The translations under genes were made by a program, and so were the position numbers. Of a stretch of 64,000 nt of DNA, positions 17,363 to 28,292 are shown piece after piece. Below the pieces are notes generated by a model. That model saw only the letters and a list, made by a program, of their open reading frames with translations. It was not told where the DNA came from and did no database searches. Every line of letters starts with the position of its first letter. The stretch's first letter is position 1. Source of the DNA: Desulfocurvibacter africanus subsp. africanus DSM 2603 (GTDB lineage Bacteria > Desulfobacterota > Desulfovibrionia > Desulfovibrionales > Desulfovibrionaceae); contig NZ_KE383873.1 of assembly GCF_000422545.1 (NCBI RefSeq), forward strand, positions 1 to 64,000, read 5' to 3'.

Positions 17363-19864
17363 CTAGGCCCTTGCTTCGGGTTTCTGCTCACCCTTGGTCT
17401 CGGGCGTGGGGGCTCCCGGCTTGCGCTTGGCCTTGCGCTTTTCGCAGGCCAGGGGCCAGATCTCGTCGATGAGTTCAACAGGCTTGATGGTGATCTTCCT
17501 GAGCAACTCGGCTGGGATGTCCTGCAGGTCCTTCTCGTTGGCCTTGGGGATGATGACCCACTTGATGCCTTGGGATACGGCGGCCAGGATCTTCTCTTTG
17601 ATCCCGCCCACGGGCAGCACGCGGCCGCGCAGGGTGATCTCGCCGGTCATGGCCACATCGCTGCACACGCGCGTGCCCGTGAGAGCCGAGATGAGCGCGG
17701 TGACGAGCGTCACGCCGGCCGAGGGGCCGTCCTTGGGTGTCGCGCCCGCGGGTACGTGGATATGGATGTCGTTCTTGTCCGAGAAGTCGGCATCGATGCC
17801 CAACTTAGCGGCCCGGCTGCGCGCATAGGACAGGGCGGCCTGGGCCGACTCCTTCATCACTTCGCCCAACTGGCCCGTAAGGGTCAGGCGGCCCTTGCCA
17901 GGCATGGTCGAGATCTCGATGTGCAGGATCTCGCCGCCATAAGGCGTCCAGGCCAGGCCCGTGGCAACGCCCGGAGGCAGATCCTTCTCGCGCTCCTCGG
18001 CGCGGAAGGGCGGGATGCCGAGCATCTTGGGCAACACATTGGCCGTGACCTTGAAGGGACCTTCCTTGCCCTCGGCCTTCTTGCGCGCCAGCTTGCGGCA
18101 CACGGAGCCAAGTTCCCGCTCCAGGTTGCGCAGGCCAGCCTCGCGTGTGTACTCGCGGATGACCTTGGCGATGACCTGGTCGGTGATTTGCACCTCGTCC
18201 TCGGAAAGGCCGTTCTCTTTGGCTTGACGCGGCACGAGATAGGTGCGGGCGATCTTGACCTTGTCGCTCTCGGTGTAGCCCGGGATGCGGATGATCTCCA
18301 TACGGTCGCGCAGCGGTCCGGGAATTGTGTCGAGCACGTTGGACGTGCAGATGAACATGACCTTGGACAGGTCGAAGGGCACGTTCAGGTAGTGGTCCTG
18401 GAAAGTATAATTCTGTTCCGGATCAAGCACCTCAAGGAGTGCCGAGGACGGATCGCCGCGGAAGTCGGTGCCCACCTTGTCGATTTCGTCCAGCATGATG
18501 ATCGGGTTTTTGGTGCCGGCCTGCTTGATGGACTGGATGATGCGGCCTGGCATGGAGCCGATGTACGTGCGCCGGTGGCCGCGAATCTCGGCCTCGTCGC
18601 GCATGCCGCCCAAACTCATGCGCACGAACTGGCGGCCCAGGGAGCGCGCGATGGAACGGCCCAGCGAGGTCTTGCCCACGCCCGGGGGGCCAACAAAGCA
18701 GAGAATGGGACCCTTCATCTTGGGATTCAGCTTGCGTACCGACAGGTATTCGAGGATGCGCTCCTTGACCTTGTCCAGGCCGTAGTGATCCTCGTCCAGT
18801 ATTCTCTGAGCTTCCTTGATGTCCAGGCGATCCTTGGACATTTTCTTCCAGGGCAGCTCGACCATCCAGTCGAGATAGGTGCGGATGACGCTGGCCTCGG
18901 AGGAGTCGGGGTGCATGGACTCCATGCGCCGCAGCTGCTTCTCGGCCTCGGAACGAACTTCCTTGGGCATGCCTGCTTTGGCGATGGCCTCGCGCAGCTG
19001 ATCGGCTTCCTCGGACTCCTCGCCGGTCTCACCCAGCTCGCGGCGGATGGCCTTCATCTGTTCGCGCAGGAAAAAGTCTTTCTGGGCCTTGTCCATGCCT
19101 TCTTTGGCCATGGACTGGATCTTGGCCTGCATGGAGGCTACTTCGACCTCCTTGGCCAGCTGGTCGTTGACCAACTGCAGGCGCTTGACCGGCTCCACGC
19201 ATTCAAGAATGGCCTGGGCGTCCTCAACCTTGACGCGCAGGTTGGAAGCGATGAGGTCGGCCAGCCGCCCGGGCTCTTCCACACTGCCGAGTACCGCGGT
19301 GATGTCGGGCGAAGAGATGCCGCGCAGCTGCATTATCTTTTCGCTCTGCTCGCGCGAGGCGCGCATGAGCGCCTCAACCTCGGGGCCATGCTCAACCAGA
19401 GCCGGCTCCTCGATGGGCTGAATCTCGGCCATGTGGTGCTTCTCGCCTTCGTGGAAGGCGGTCACCCGCGCACGGGACAGGCCCTGCACGAGCACCTTGA
19501 GCCGGCCGTCCGGCATCTTGAGCATGCGCATGATCATGGCCACGGTGCCGATCTGGTGCAGATCCTGCTCGCCGGGCTCGTCCACCTTTTCGTCCTTCTG
19601 GGTCAGGATGAGAATGAAGCGGCTGGTGTTGAGCGAGGTGTCCACGGCGGCCACGGATTTCTCGCGGCCCACGAACAGGGGCAGGATCATGTAGTTGAAG
19701 ACCACGATGTCGCGCACGGGCAGCACGGGCAGCTCGCTGGGTATCTCGAGCTGGCTCGTGTCAGCGCTGCCGGCCTCCGCGGGGGAGACCTCGATCATGG
19801 CCTCTTCTTCGTCGTGAGAACCGCCTTCGCTCATGGCGAGAGTGTCGTTGTATTCTTTGCTCAT
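17363..19864 (-). CDS. lon: ATP-dependent protease Lon
   Basis: An 833-residue AAA+ serine protease that degrades misfolded and regulatory proteins in the cytoplasm. The N-terminal substrate-binding LON domain begins with [20 protein letters not shown]; the AAA+ module contains Walker [10 protein letters not shown] and Walker [12 protein letters not shown]; the protease domain has the catalytic Ser in [10 protein letters not shown], with the Lys partner near [10 protein letters not shown]. The first ~40 residues are an acidic tail extension and the C-terminus has a short Lys/Glu/Pro-rich tail. A TTAAGGAG site precedes the ATG. It is a single-gene unit with its own terminator. Confidence 0.97.
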   Translation of the reverse strand: MSKEYNDTLAMSEGGSHDEEEAMIEVSPAEAGSADTSQLEIPSELPVLPVRDIVVFNYMILPLFVGREKSVAAVDTSLNTSRFILILTQKDEKVDEPGEQDLHQIGTVAMIMRMLKMPDGRLKVLVQGLSRARVTAFHEGEKHHMAEIQPIEEPALVEHGPEVEALMRASREQSEKIMQLRGISSPDITAVLGSVEEPGRLADLIASNLRVKVEDAQAILECVEPVKRLQLVNDQLAKEVEVASMQAKIQSMAKEGMDKAQKDFFLREQMKAIRRELGETGEESEEADQLREAIAKAGMPKEVRSEAEKQLRRMESMHPDSSEASVIRTYLDWMVELPWKKMSKDRLDIKEAQRILDEDHYGLDKVKERILEYLSVRKLNPKMKGPILCFVGPPGVGKTSLGRSIARSLGRQFVRMSLGGMRDEAEIRGHRRTYIGSMPGRIIQSIKQAGTKNPIIMLDEIDKVGTDFRGDPSSALLEVLDPEQNYTFQDHYLNVPFDLSKVMFICTSNVLDTIPGPLRDRMEIIRIPGYTESDKVKIARTYLVPRQAKENGLSEDEVQITDQVIAKVIREYTREAGLRNLERELGSVCRKLARKKAEGKEGPFKVTANVLPKMLGIPPFRAEEREKDLPPGVATGLAWTPYGGEILHIEISTMPGKGRLTLTGQLGEVMKESAQAALSYARSRAAKLGIDADFSDKNDIHIHVPAGATPKDGPSAGVTLVTALISALTGTRVCSDVAMTGEITLRGRVLPVGGIKEKILAAVSQGIKWVIIPKANEKDLQDIPAELLRKITIKPVELIDEIWPLACEKRKAKRKPGAPTPETKGEQKPEARA

Positions 19865-20126
19865 GCATTCTCCTTAACGGAACGCCCGGCGGATTGCCAG
19901 GGCCGCTGGCGCGGCCTGCTTCCGGAAGCAAGGGCGTTTGGTTAGGCCTGTGGCCCCGTTTATCGGCTAAAAGCGGGAAAGATTAGATAATCCGGACAAC
20001 TAAATAATCGGGGCGCACGGGCAACGTGGACAAGTGTAATCACTTCTACCTGGGCGTAAAGGGGGCTGAGCGTAAAAAGGTTGTAGGCCTTCGTCTGCGC
20101 GTGTAAAGGCAGTCTGCTCTCGCATG
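19865..20126 (-). other. lon upstream region
   Basis: About 260 bp between the acylphosphatase stop and the lon start, both on the minus strand, and so the likely place of the lon promoter. It holds a perfect 12-bp palindrome GCTTCCGGAAGC (19918..19929) and a dyad GATTA-GA-TAATC (19981..19992). No canonical heat-shock promoter or CIRCE element was found by eye. Confidence 0.4.
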
Positions 20127-20411
20127 CTAGCGCCGGATGACGAAGCCGTTGAATTCCTCGGAGTTGGGTTCCTTGAAGCACTCCACGGCCTGCACTTGGG
20201 ACATGGGTGGACCGTCGTGCAGAGCTTGTCGCAGGCTCTCCGTGGCCTCTTCGGCACCCTGGGCCAGGACTTCCACGCGGCCGTCGGACAGGTTGCGCAC
20301 CCAGCCGCGCAGGCCAAGGCGCGTGGCCGTTTCCTGGGTCCAGTAGCGGAAGGACACGCCCTGCACCAGACCGGACACGAGGCAGCGTATAGTCTTAGGT
20401 CCCTGGGACAT
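20127..20411 (-). CDS. acyP: Acylphosphatase
   Basis: A 94-residue enzyme that hydrolyses acyl phosphates such as acetyl- and carbamoyl-phosphate. The substrate-binding loop with the catalytic Arg is in LVQGVSFRYWTQ, and the catalytic Asn is in GWVRNLSDGRVEV; both are in the right spacing. Normal family length. The start at MSQGPKT has AAGGAGG upstream. It is the last gene of the long minus-strand run, about 50 bp after the RadC-like gene. Confidence 0.93.
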   Translation of the reverse strand: MSQGPKTIRCLVSGLVQGVSFRYWTQETATRLGLRGWVRNLSDGRVEVLAQGAEEATESLRQALHDGPPMSQVQAVECFKEPNSEEFNGFVIRR

Positions 20412-20460
20412 GATCGTCCTCCTTGCTCGGCAAGCTCCATGAGCGATGCGCATGTCGCCC

Positions 20461-21138
20461 CTACAGCATGCCCTGCTGCTCGAAACTGTACCATCCCGCC
20501 TCTGCCACGACCAGATGATCCAGCAAGCGCAGGCCCATCTCCAGGGCCACCCTGGCGATACGCCGGGTAGTTTCGATGTCGTCCGAGGAAGGCTTGGGGT
20601 CGCCGCCGGGGTGGTTGTGCACGAGGATTACGCCAGCGGCCTGGTGCTTGAGTGCCAAGGCCAAGACCTCGCGCGGGTAGACCGGCGTGCGGTCCACGGT
20701 GCCGCGGGAGAGGCGTTCCCAGGCCAGCAGGCGGTTCTTGCTGTCCACCAGGGCCAGCCAGAATTCCTCGGTGCGCGAAGGGCCGAGCCGGGCCTTCGCC
20801 AGCGCGGCGACCTGTTCGGGGCCGGAGAGCACCGCACGCTCGCGCAACGGGGCCTCGTGCAGCCGCGACCATGTCTCGCGCCACAAAGCCCAAAATCCGG
20901 CCAGTGATGGGCCGAAACCGGGCACGTCCAGCAGCTCCGCCTCTTGGGCCTCGAATACGCCGCGCAGGGTGCCGAACGTGGTCAGCAGCTCCTTGGCCAG
21001 GGGCTTGGTGTCTCCGCGCCGGACAACATGACCCAGGAGCAGCTCAAGGATCTCGTAGTCGGCCAAGCTCCTGGGCTCGCGGACCAATCGCTCGCGCAAC
21101 CTTTCCCGATGGCCGTGATAGTGCGGCTTGTCGCTCAC
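20461..21138 (-). CDS. radC: RadC-family (JAMM-motif) protein
   Basis: A 225-residue protein with the N-terminal helix-hairpin-helix part (DVPGFGPSLAGF) and the C-terminal MPN/JAMM domain. The metal-site motif reads HNHPGGDPKPSSDD, where most RadC proteins have HNHPSGDP. The family was once tied to DNA repair, but its biochemical role is unsettled. It starts with GTG, overlapping the stop codon of holA by four bases, so the two are translationally coupled. The name radC is used by family only. Confidence 0.92.
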   Translation of the reverse strand: MSDKPHYHGHRERLRERLVREPRSLADYEILELLLGHVVRRGDTKPLAKELLTTFGTLRGVFEAQEAELLDVPGFGPSLAGFWALWRETWSRLHEAPLRERAVLSGPEQVAALAKARLGPSRTEEFWLALVDSKNRLLAWERLSRGTVDRTPVYPREVLALALKHQAAGVILVHNHPGGDPKPSSDDIETTRRIARVALEMGLRLLDHLVVAEAGWYSFEQQGML

Positions 21139-22163
21139 GACCTGCGGCTCACGGGAGATGGCCGTCCGACTTGCTGCGGCGTAGGGCCGAACAGGCGCAG
21201 TAGCCCGGCCACGAGCAGCTCAAGGGCTTGGACATCGCTCTTTTCGCCGGATTTTACGGAGAGCTCGGCGTCCAGGGCCAGACTTAGGGCTTCGGCCAAG
21301 CGTACCTGACCAAGCCTGCGTGCGGCGCGTTCCTTTTTTTCGGCCAGCCATGGGGGCAGGCGAACCTTGCCGCCCTCGCCCGAAGCGAGCATCCATAAAG
21401 TTCGCACTTCGCGCGTCAGTCCGAATATGAGCGGAAACAATGCGTCTTCGCCACCATGGCCCAGCACGTGCCGCCAGACTTTAGCCTGGCCGCCACCTTC
21501 CTGGATGGCCTCCAGCAGCCCCCAGACATCCAGTCCCTCGTAGGAGTTCAGCATGTCCAGGTGATCGGGACGTACCTCTCTGTCTTGGCCGCCTTGTCCT
21601 TCTTGCCCTCCTGGCAGAACCAGAGACAGCTTGGCGATCTCGCTGGATACGGCCGAGGCGTCCTCGGGTAGCCGCGCGCACAGGCCTTCCAATACCTGAG
21701 GGGTGGCGTGCAACCCTTCGGCCTTGAATCTGGCCAGCACGAAGCCGGGCAGAGTCTTGCGCGTCAGGCCTGGTGACTGCCAGACCCAGTTGCGGGCCTT
21801 TGCCGCTTCCCAGGGTTTGGCTTTGGTCAAATGGGCGGGGAGCTTGGGGGAGCCTTTCTGCCAGGCGGATTCGATGCAGAAGATTGGCCAGCAAGCCTCG
21901 TTGAAGCCGGCCAGGCGTGGCGACAACTCCTTCCATGCGTCAGCCTTGAGCGCTTCGGCGCGGCGCAGCAGCACGAGTTTGCTCCCGCCAAGCAGACCGG
22001 GGCTGCTCAGATCTTGCCAAAAACGGGCCGGCAGCTCCTCATCGCCGAAGTAGGCCCGGCGCTCGAAACCTCCGGCCGCGTGGACCACGACAAGACGTTC
22101 AAGCTCGGCGCGCGCAAGTTCGGCATCGGGGCAGACAAGGAAGGAGAAGGCTGGTCTTTGCAT
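21135..22163 (-). CDS. holA: DNA polymerase III subunit delta
   Basis: A 342-residue protein with the length and weak but typical pattern of HolA, the clamp-loader subunit that opens the beta clamp. Characteristic parts are the N-terminal FLVCPDAELARAELERLV, the central region FLSPGLLGGSKLVLLRRAEAL-like (SSPGLLGGSKLVLLRRAE), and a C-terminal helical domain ending LELLVAGLLRLFG. Its position after lptE and leuS matches the common bacterial leuS-lptE-holA order and supports the call. It overlaps the RadC-like gene at its end. Confidence 0.87.
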   Translation of the reverse strand: MQRPAFSFLVCPDAELARAELERLVVVHAAGGFERRAYFGDEELPARFWQDLSSPGLLGGSKLVLLRRAEALKADAWKELSPRLAGFNEACWPIFCIESAWQKGSPKLPAHLTKAKPWEAAKARNWVWQSPGLTRKTLPGFVLARFKAEGLHATPQVLEGLCARLPEDASAVSSEIAKLSLVLPGGQEGQGGQDREVRPDHLDMLNSYEGLDVWGLLEAIQEGGGQAKVWRHVLGHGGEDALFPLIFGLTREVRTLWMLASGEGGKVRLPPWLAEKKERAARRLGQVRLAEALSLALDAELSVKSGEKSDVQALELLVAGLLRLFGPTPQQVGRPSPVSRRS

Positions 22164-22215
22164 GGTCGGCGCTCCAATTGTGCCACGCTACGCAGACCAT
22201 AGAGGCCGCGGGGGC

Positions 22216-22719
22216 CTAGAAGGTAGCAGTCAGGGTGTCCACCAAGCGGCGCACCGCGAAGTCCATGGCCCGGCGGGTGGCCTGAGCCTCCTGTGCTAGG
22301 CCCAGGAAGGTTTCCTCGCCTGTTACGGAACCGGAATCCCAGACCTGCACCTTATCCGCGCGACGCATGAGCGTCCCGCGTATGGTCACCAACACCTGAA
22401 ACTTGAGGGTGACATCCTGGGTCGTCGTAACCCGGCTGTCGGTGTATACATTGACCACCTCCAGGTTCACGATGCCGTCGGCCTTGCCTGCGCTGGACCA
22501 TTCCGCCATGTCCCGCTTGTTGATCTCGTCACGGAAGAGGGTATGCAGCAGGGGCGTCAGGCTCACGTCCAAAGTGGGGTTCTCCACCTTGCCGATATGC
22601 AGTGTCCGCACCTCGCCGGGCAGGTCTCGCGGCGCACCTAGGTGGTAGCCGCAGGACGCAAGCATAGCCGCCGCGAGCAGGGCGGCTATGGTTACGCAAA
22701 CGCTGAGCGGGCGGGCCAT
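22216..22719 (-). CDS. lptE: LPS-assembly lipoprotein LptE
   Basis: A 167-residue outer-membrane lipoprotein that plugs the LptD barrel during LPS export. The signal peptide ends at a lipobox LASC with Cys at about 23, followed by GYHLGAPRDLPGEVRTLHIG, the pattern expected at the mature N-terminus of LptE. Later segments (LTPLLHTLFRDEINKR, TTTQDVTLKFQVLVTIRGTL) also fit. It starts eight bases after the leuS stop and precedes holA, the classic gene order. Confirms a Gram-negative envelope with LPS or lipooligosaccharide. Confidence 0.92.
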   Translation of the reverse strand: MARPLSVCVTIAALLAAAMLASCGYHLGAPRDLPGEVRTLHIGKVENPTLDVSLTPLLHTLFRDEINKRDMAEWSSAGKADGIVNLEVVNVYTDSRVTTTQDVTLKFQVLVTIRGTLMRRADKVQVWDSGSVTGEETFLGLAQEAQATRRAMDFAVRRLVDTLTATF

Positions 22720-22727
22720 GACGCCTC

Positions 22728-25229
22728 CTAGCCTACCACGATGTTGACCAGCTTGCCCGGAACCACCACGACCTTGCGCACGGTCTTGCCTTCAAGATGG
22801 CGCACGACGTTCTCGTCGCCAAGAGCCGCCTGGCGCACGGCATCCTCGGAGGAATCGGCCGGCACTACAAGCTTGCCGCGCAGCTTGCCGTTGACCTGCA
22901 CCACCACTGTGATTTCGTCGCGGGCCAAGGCGGTCTCGTCCCACGTGGGCCAGGGTTCGGCGCAGACCAGTCCGGCGTTGCCGATGGTGCGCCACAACTC
23001 TTCGCAGATGTGCGGGGCCACGGGCGAGAGCACCGTGAGCACCGTGGCCACGGCCGAGGACAGGGCGGCCTTGCCTTGGTCGGTTGCGCGCAGTTCGTCC
23101 TTGGCGTGGTACAGCTCGTTGACCAGCTCCATGACCGCGGCAATGACCGTGTTGAACTGGAAGGGCGGCTCCAGGTCACGGGTGACGCGCTGCACGGTTT
23201 CGTGTTCCTTACGACGCAGATCCTTGGTCCTGGGGCTCAGGGTCGCCGGGTCCAGGTCCGCGCAGGCGCCGCTCGCAGAAAGATCCGGGAGGAGTTCTTC
23301 CACGAGCCGCCACAAGCGGCCCAGGAAACGCGAGGCTCCCTCGACGCCCTGGTCGCTCCATTCAAGCTCCTTCTCGGGCGGCGCGGCGAAGAGAATGAAC
23401 AGGCGGGTGGTATCGGCCCCATACCTGCCGATCATGTCGCCAGGGTCCACCACGTTGCCCTTGGACTTGCTCATCTTGGCGCCGTCCTTGATGACCATGC
23501 CCTGGGTCAACAGGGACGCGAAGGGCTCGTCGGGCACCGGGTAGCCCATGTCACGCAGGATCTTGATGAAAAAGCGGGAGTAGAGCAGGTGCAGGATGGC
23601 ATGCTCGATGCCGCCGATATACTGGTCCACGGGCAGCCAGTATTTCAAGGCCGCGTCGTCGAAGGCCGCGTCGGTGCTATGGGTCGAAGTGTAGCGCGCA
23701 TAGTACCAGCTCGACTCCATGAAGGTGTCGAAGGTATCGGTCTCGCGCCGGGCCGGTCCGCCGCACTTGGGGCACCAGGTGTGCACGAACTCCTGGAAGT
23801 CGGGCAGGGGCGAACGGCCGTCCTCGCGCGTCTTGACCTCCAGCGGCAGGATTACGGGCAGGTCGCTCTCGGGCACGGGCACCACGCCGCACGTGGCGCA
23901 GTATATGGCCGGGATAGGCGCGCCCCAGTATCGCTGGCGGGATACGTTCCAGTCGCGCAGCCGGTAGTTCACGGTCTTCTTGGCGATGGAGCGCTCGGCC
24001 AGACGATCGGTGATCTTGGCCTTTGCCTCTTCGTTGGGCAGACCCGTGAACTCGCCCGAGTCCACCAGCACGCCGGGCGCGGTGTAGGCTTCCGTGAGAT
24101 CCTCGACCTTGAGCGGCTCGCCTTCGGCCGGGCTGATGACCACCTTCATGGGCAGATCATACTTCCTGGCGAACTCGAAATCCCGCTGATCGTGGGCAGG
24201 CACGGCCATGACCGCACCCGTGCCGTAACCCATGAGCACGAAATTAGCCACGTAGATGGGCATGCGCGCGCCGGTCACGGGGTTCAGGCAGTAGCGCCCG
24301 GTGAATACGCCTTCCTTCTCCAGGTCGTCGGCAGCGCGCTGGATGCGGTCCAGGCTGACGACCTTGTGCACGAAGTCCTTGATCTTGTCCTGCTCGGACG
24401 TGCCCTCCGCAAGTCGCTTCACGAGCGGATGCTCCGCGGCGAGACTCATGAACGTCGCGCCGAAGAGCGTGTCGGGCCTGGTCGTGAATACAGTGATGGA
24501 CTCGGCGAGGCCCTCGATCTGAAAGGTGATCTCAGAGCCGTGGCTTCGACCTATCCAGTTGCGCTGCATGGTCAGCACGCGCTCGGGCCAACCGCCGGCG
24601 AGCTTGTCCAGGTCGGCCAGCAATTCCTCGGCATAGTCCGTGATGCGCAGGAACCACTGCTCCAGCTCCTTCTGCTCGACCACTGCGTCGCAACGCCAGC
24701 ACTTGCCATCCTCGACCTGCTCGTTGGCCAGCACGGTGTGGCAGTCGGGACACCAGTTCTGGGGCGATTTGCGGCGATAGGCCAGGCCCTTCTCCATCAT
24801 GCGGATGAAGAAGAGCTGCTCCCACTTGTAGTATTCCGGGGTGCAGGTGGCCAACTCGCGTTCCCAGTCGTAGGAGTAGCCCATGCGCTGAAGCTGCGCG
24901 CGCATCTCGTCGATGTTGGCGAAGGTCCATTTGGCCGGGTGAATGCCGTGCTTGATGGCCGCGTTCTCGGCCGGCAGCCCGAACGCGTCCCAACCCATGG
25001 GGTGCAGGACATGGAAGCCGCGCATGCGCTTATAGCGCGCCACTACATCGCCGATGGAGTAGTTGCGCACGTGGCCCATGTGGATCTTGCCGGAGGGGTA
25101 GGGGAACATCTCCAGCACGTAGTACTTGGGCTTATCCGAGGTGCTCTCGGCTGCGAAAAGCCTGCGCTCGCGCCACTCGTCCTGCCACTTCTGCTCGATC
25201 GTCTGCGGTTCGTACTTGCCGATGCCCAT
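22728..25229 (-). CDS. leuS: Leucyl-tRNA synthetase
   Basis: An 833-residue class I aminoacyl-tRNA synthetase. The HIGH-type motif is in [19 protein letters not shown] and the KMSKS motif in [11 protein letters not shown]; the CP1 editing domain with [13 protein letters not shown] lies between. Zinc-finger-like Cys pairs (CPDC, CWRC) occur in the inserted region and again near CPKC. Length is normal. It is followed closely by lptE and preceded by nusB with about 70 bp, so it lies within the long minus-strand run. Confidence 0.97.
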   Translation of the reverse strand: MGIGKYEPQTIEQKWQDEWRERRLFAAESTSDKPKYYVLEMFPYPSGKIHMGHVRNYSIGDVVARYKRMRGFHVLHPMGWDAFGLPAENAAIKHGIHPAKWTFANIDEMRAQLQRMGYSYDWERELATCTPEYYKWEQLFFIRMMEKGLAYRRKSPQNWCPDCHTVLANEQVEDGKCWRCDAVVEQKELEQWFLRITDYAEELLADLDKLAGGWPERVLTMQRNWIGRSHGSEITFQIEGLAESITVFTTRPDTLFGATFMSLAAEHPLVKRLAEGTSEQDKIKDFVHKVVSLDRIQRAADDLEKEGVFTGRYCLNPVTGARMPIYVANFVLMGYGTGAVMAVPAHDQRDFEFARKYDLPMKVVISPAEGEPLKVEDLTEAYTAPGVLVDSGEFTGLPNEEAKAKITDRLAERSIAKKTVNYRLRDWNVSRQRYWGAPIPAIYCATCGVVPVPESDLPVILPLEVKTREDGRSPLPDFQEFVHTWCPKCGGPARRETDTFDTFMESSWYYARYTSTHSTDAAFDDAALKYWLPVDQYIGGIEHAILHLLYSRFFIKILRDMGYPVPDEPFASLLTQGMVIKDGAKMSKSKGNVVDPGDMIGRYGADTTRLFILFAAPPEKELEWSDQGVEGASRFLGRLWRLVEELLPDLSASGACADLDPATLSPRTKDLRRKEHETVQRVTRDLEPPFQFNTVIAAVMELVNELYHAKDELRATDQGKAALSSAVATVLTVLSPVAPHICEELWRTIGNAGLVCAEPWPTWDETALARDEITVVVQVNGKLRGKLVVPADSSEDAVRQAALGDENVVRHLEGKTVRKVVVVPGKLVNIVVG

Positions 25230-25302
25230 GGGGGAAATCCTTTACGTTGTCTTTCAACCGGCCGTGCTGTCGAATCTGCCGAGACGGATTAAACCTGAGC
25301 GG

Positions 25303-25788
25303 CTACTCGTCGCCCTTGGCCTGCGGCGGCCTGGTGCCGATCTCGCCCGTATCCACGGCTCTGGCCGCCGCGTCCAGGATGCCGTTGACGAAGTTGCGCG
25401 AGTGTTCGTCGCCGAACTCCTTGGCCAGCTCAACGGCCTCGTTGATGGCCACCTTGAGCGGGATGTCCGGCCGGTGCAATATCTCGAACATGCCCAGGCG
25501 CAGTATGGTCAGGTCGACCTTGGCGATGCGCGTGACTTTCCAGTTCTGGGAGAAGCGGCCGATGATTCCGTCCAACTCGGCTTTGGACTCCCAGGTGCCC
25601 TTGACCAGTTCCCAGGCGAAGGTGTCGGATTTCTCGTCAAGCTTGGTCTGGCGCTCGGGCCTGGGATACTCGACAAAGGCGTCACGAACGGCCCCCAGGT
25701 GCGAGGAGTCGGTGAACTCGATGCCGTAGAGCACCTGAAAGGCCTTCTCCCGGGCAAAGCGCCGGGCACTTTTCTTCTTTTCTGACAT
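25303..25788 (-). CDS. nusB: Transcription antitermination factor NusB
   Basis: A 161-residue all-helical RNA-binding protein that works with NusE (S10) at boxA in rRNA antitermination. The N-terminus (KKKSARRFAREKAFQVLYG) and the C-terminal LRLGMFEILHRPDIPLKVAI, then NEAVELAKEFGDEHSRNFVN are the standard family blocks. It starts four bases after the ribH stop; the ribH-nusB pair is common across bacteria. Confidence 0.96.
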   Translation of the reverse strand: MSEKKKSARRFAREKAFQVLYGIEFTDSSHLGAVRDAFVEYPRPERQTKLDEKSDTFAWELVKGTWESKAELDGIIGRFSQNWKVTRIAKVDLTILRLGMFEILHRPDIPLKVAINEAVELAKEFGDEHSRNFVNGILDAAARAVDTGEIGTRPPQAKGDE

Positions 25789-25792
25789 GCGA

Positions 25793-26263
25793 TTATAGCT
25801 GCTCCAGGACCCTCACGGTCTCCAGCACGGCGGCCGCGGCCTCCACGCCCTTGTTACCGCCCTTGGAACCCGCGCGCTCGATGGCCTGCTCCAAGGTGTC
25901 GGTGGTCAGCACGCCGAAGCCGATGGGCACTCCGGTTTCCATGGCTGCCACGGCGATGCCCTTGGCGCACTCGCCGGCCACGAAGTCGAAATGCGGAGTG
26001 GCTCCGCGGATGACGGCGCCCAGGCAGATGACGCCGGCGAACTCCTTGGTTGCCGCCAGTTTCCTGGCCACCAGGGGCATCTCGAAAGCGCCGGGCAGCT
26101 TGACCAGGGTCAGGTCTTCCTTGCTCGCGCCGTGGCGCACGAGGTAGTCCACGGCCCCGCCTACGAGGCGGTCCACGATGAAGTCGTTGAAGCGGGTGGC
26201 CACAAGGGCGAATTTGAGGCCCGAGGCTTCCAGGCGGCCTTCGATGGTCTTGACATGCTGCAT
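25793..26263 (-). CDS. ribH: 6,7-dimethyl-8-ribityllumazine synthase
   Basis: A 156-residue enzyme that condenses the ribulose-derived butanone phosphate with the pyrimidine intermediate to make lumazine, the penultimate riboflavin step; it usually forms hollow 60-mers or pentamers. Typical blocks are [16 protein letters not shown], the [16 protein letters not shown] substrate loop, [20 protein letters not shown] and [20 protein letters not shown]. The start at MQHVKTIEG is supported by GGAG six bases before it. It starts one base after the ribBA stop codon region, so translation is likely coupled. Confidence 0.96.
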   Translation of the reverse strand: MQHVKTIEGRLEASGLKFALVATRFNDFIVDRLVGGAVDYLVRHGASKEDLTLVKLPGAFEMPLVARKLAATKEFAGVICLGAVIRGATPHFDFVAGECAKGIAVAAMETGVPIGFGVLTTDTLEQAIERAGSKGGNKGVEAAAAVLETVRVLEQL

Positions 26264-26264
26264 A

Positions 26265-27506
26265 TTATGCTCCGCTCGTTTCCGTGTCCTTGAGTTCCAA
26301 AAGGTGGCCGAGCTTGGCCTTCTTGGTCTGGAGATAGAAGAGGTTCTGCTGGCAGGCGGACATCTCGATGGGCACGCGCTCCACGACTTCCAGCCCGTAG
26401 CCCTCCAGCCCAATGATTTTCTTGGGGTTGTTGGTCATGATGCGCATCTTTCTCACGCCCAAGGCAACGAGGATCTGTGCGCCGGTGCCGTATTCGCGCA
26501 GATCGGCCTTGAAGCCGAGCTTTTCGTTGGCCTCCACCGTATCCAGCCCCTGGTCCTGCAGGTGGTAGGCTCTAATCTTATTGCCCAGGCCGATGCCCCG
26601 GCCCTCCTGGCGCATGTACAGGAGCACACCGCGCCCGTCGGCCTCCATCATGCGCATGGCGCTTTGCAGCTGGCCGCCGCAGTCGCAGCGCGAAGAGCCG
26701 AACACGTCGCCCGTCAGACATTCGGAGTGCACGCGCACGAGCACGGGCTCGCCGCTGCTCACATCACCCTTGCTCAGGGCGATGTGCTCCTTGCCGTCGA
26801 TATCCGAGCGGAAGGCGTGGATGGTCCACTCGCCGGAGTGGCAGGTGGGCAGCTTGGCCTCGCCAACTTTCTCCACGGACAGGTTGCCGAAACGCATGCG
26901 GTAGCGGATGAGGTCGGCAATGGTGGCGATCTTCATGTCGTGCTTGCGCGCGAACTCGATGAGATCGGGCATGCGAGCCATGTTGCCATCCTCGCGCATG
27001 ATCTCGCAGATGACCGCCGCGCTCTTGAGGCCGGCCAGCTTGGCCAGGTCCACGGAGCCTTCGGTCTGTCCGGCGCGCACGAGCACGCCGCCCTCCCTGG
27101 CGCGCAGGGGGAACACGTGACCCGGCGTGACCAGGTCCTCGGGCTTCACATCGTCGGTGATGGCCGTGAGTATCGTCGTGGCCCGGTCATAGGCCGAGAT
27201 GCCCGTGGTCACGCCCTTGCGGGCCTCGACGGACACGGTGAAGTTGGTGCCGAAGCCCGATTCGTTCTTGGTCGCCATCATGGGCAGCTGCAGGTGCTCC
27301 ACGCGATCATGCGAGAGCGACAGGCAGATGAGCCCGCGGCCGTGGGTGGCCATGAAGTTGATGATCTCGGGGGTGACAAATTCCGCGGCGATGGTCAGGT
27401 CGCCCTCGTTTTCGCGGTCCTCGTCGTCCACCAGGATGATCATCCGACCCTTGCGGATTTCCTCGATGGCTTCCTCGCTGGAAACCAGAAATGGATTGTC
27501 AGTCAT
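26265..27506 (-). CDS. ribBA: Bifunctional 3,4-dihydroxy-2-butanone-4-phosphate synthase / GTP cyclohydrolase II
   Basis: A 413-residue fusion that supplies both precursors of riboflavin. The N-terminal half is RibB ([18 protein letters not shown], then [10 protein letters not shown]). The C-terminal half is RibA, with zinc-binding cysteines in [19 protein letters not shown] and the substrate loop [20 protein letters not shown]. Both sets of catalytic residues appear intact. There is a 118-bp gap to the riboflavin synthase gene upstream, with no riboswitch recognised, and ribH follows directly. Confidence 0.97.
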   Translation of the reverse strand: MTDNPFLVSSEEAIEEIRKGRMIILVDDEDRENEGDLTIAAEFVTPEIINFMATHGRGLICLSLSHDRVEHLQLPMMATKNESGFGTNFTVSVEARKGVTTGISAYDRATTILTAITDDVKPEDLVTPGHVFPLRAREGGVLVRAGQTEGSVDLAKLAGLKSAAVICEIMREDGNMARMPDLIEFARKHDMKIATIADLIRYRMRFGNLSVEKVGEAKLPTCHSGEWTIHAFRSDIDGKEHIALSKGDVSSGEPVLVRVHSECLTGDVFGSSRCDCGGQLQSAMRMMEADGRGVLLYMRQEGRGIGLGNKIRAYHLQDQGLDTVEANEKLGFKADLREYGTGAQILVALGVRKMRIMTNNPKKIIGLEGYGLEVVERVPIEMSACQQNLFYLQTKKAKLGHLLELKDTETSGA

Positions 27507-27625
27507 TATGCTATGCTCTCCACTGGATGGGGACCGCGCAACGAAGGGCGCGCGGCAACCGTGTAACTTACTCGGAAATGCCGGGATTGAAAAGCGAAAC
27601 CGGCCTAGACGGCCTGCACCAGATT

Positions 27626-28288
27626 TCAGAATCCATGCCGGCGCAGGAATTCTTCATTGATGCTTGAGGGCTTGGCCGCGCCCTGACCCTGGCCGCTAAC
27701 GTACGGCTCGATCATGCGCTGCACGTACTTGCCGATGAGGTCGGTTTCCATGTTAACGGCCCGCCCTGGAGCCCAGTCCAGGATGGTCGTTTGGCCCTGA
27801 GTTTCGGGGATGATGTTCACGCTGAGGAAATCCGGGCCGCATTCGTTGATCGTCAGGCTGATGCCGTCCAGAGCCACGGAACCTTTTTCGATAACCGTCG
27901 GTCCGTACTCGGCCGGGAACCGCAGAACGTACTTTTTCGACTCGCCGGCCGGGGAGACCGATTCGACCTCGGCCAGGCAGTCCACGTGGCCGCTGACCAG
28001 ATGGCCGCCCAAGCGGTCGCCGAAGGCCAGGGCGCGCTCCAGGTTGACGTTCGAGCCGGGCCGCAGTTTCCCGAGATTGGTGCGGTGCATGGTCTCGGCC
28101 GAAGCATAGGCCGTGAACGCCGAGCCGTTCCACGTCTCCACGGTCAGGCATGCGCCATTGACCGCGATGGACTCGCCGATGCGTACGTCGGTCAGCGCAA
28201 AGCGCGGCGCGACGCGCAAACGCGATTCGGCCCCGCGGTTCTCGACGGCCTCGATACGGCCCAGGCCTTGAATGAGTCCGGTGAACAT
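27626..28288 (-). CDS. ribE: Riboflavin synthase, alpha chain
   Basis: A 220-residue enzyme that dismutates two lumazine molecules to riboflavin and the pyrimidine. Two tandem lumazine-binding repeats are visible: the first begins [19 protein letters not shown] with [10 protein letters not shown], the second has [18 protein letters not shown] and [16 protein letters not shown] stands about nine bases before the ATG. It starts five bases after ribD stops on the same strand. Confidence 0.95.
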   Translation of the reverse strand: MFTGLIQGLGRIEAVENRGAESRLRVAPRFALTDVRIGESIAVNGACLTVETWNGSAFTAYASAETMHRTNLGKLRPGSNVNLERALAFGDRLGGHLVSGHVDCLAEVESVSPAGESKKYVLRFPAEYGPTVIEKGSVALDGISLTINECGPDFLSVNIIPETQGQTTILDWAPGRAVNMETDLIGKYVQRMIEPYVSGQGQGAAKPSSINEEFLRRHGF

Positions 28289-28292
28289 CCTG

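Noticed and set aside
17297-19945. 882-codon open frame opposite lon
   Set aside because: It is the mirror frame of a conserved, intact lon gene in GC-rich DNA; the His/Gly/Leu-rich composition is typical of antisense shadows. The same applies to long frames opposite leuS and gltX.
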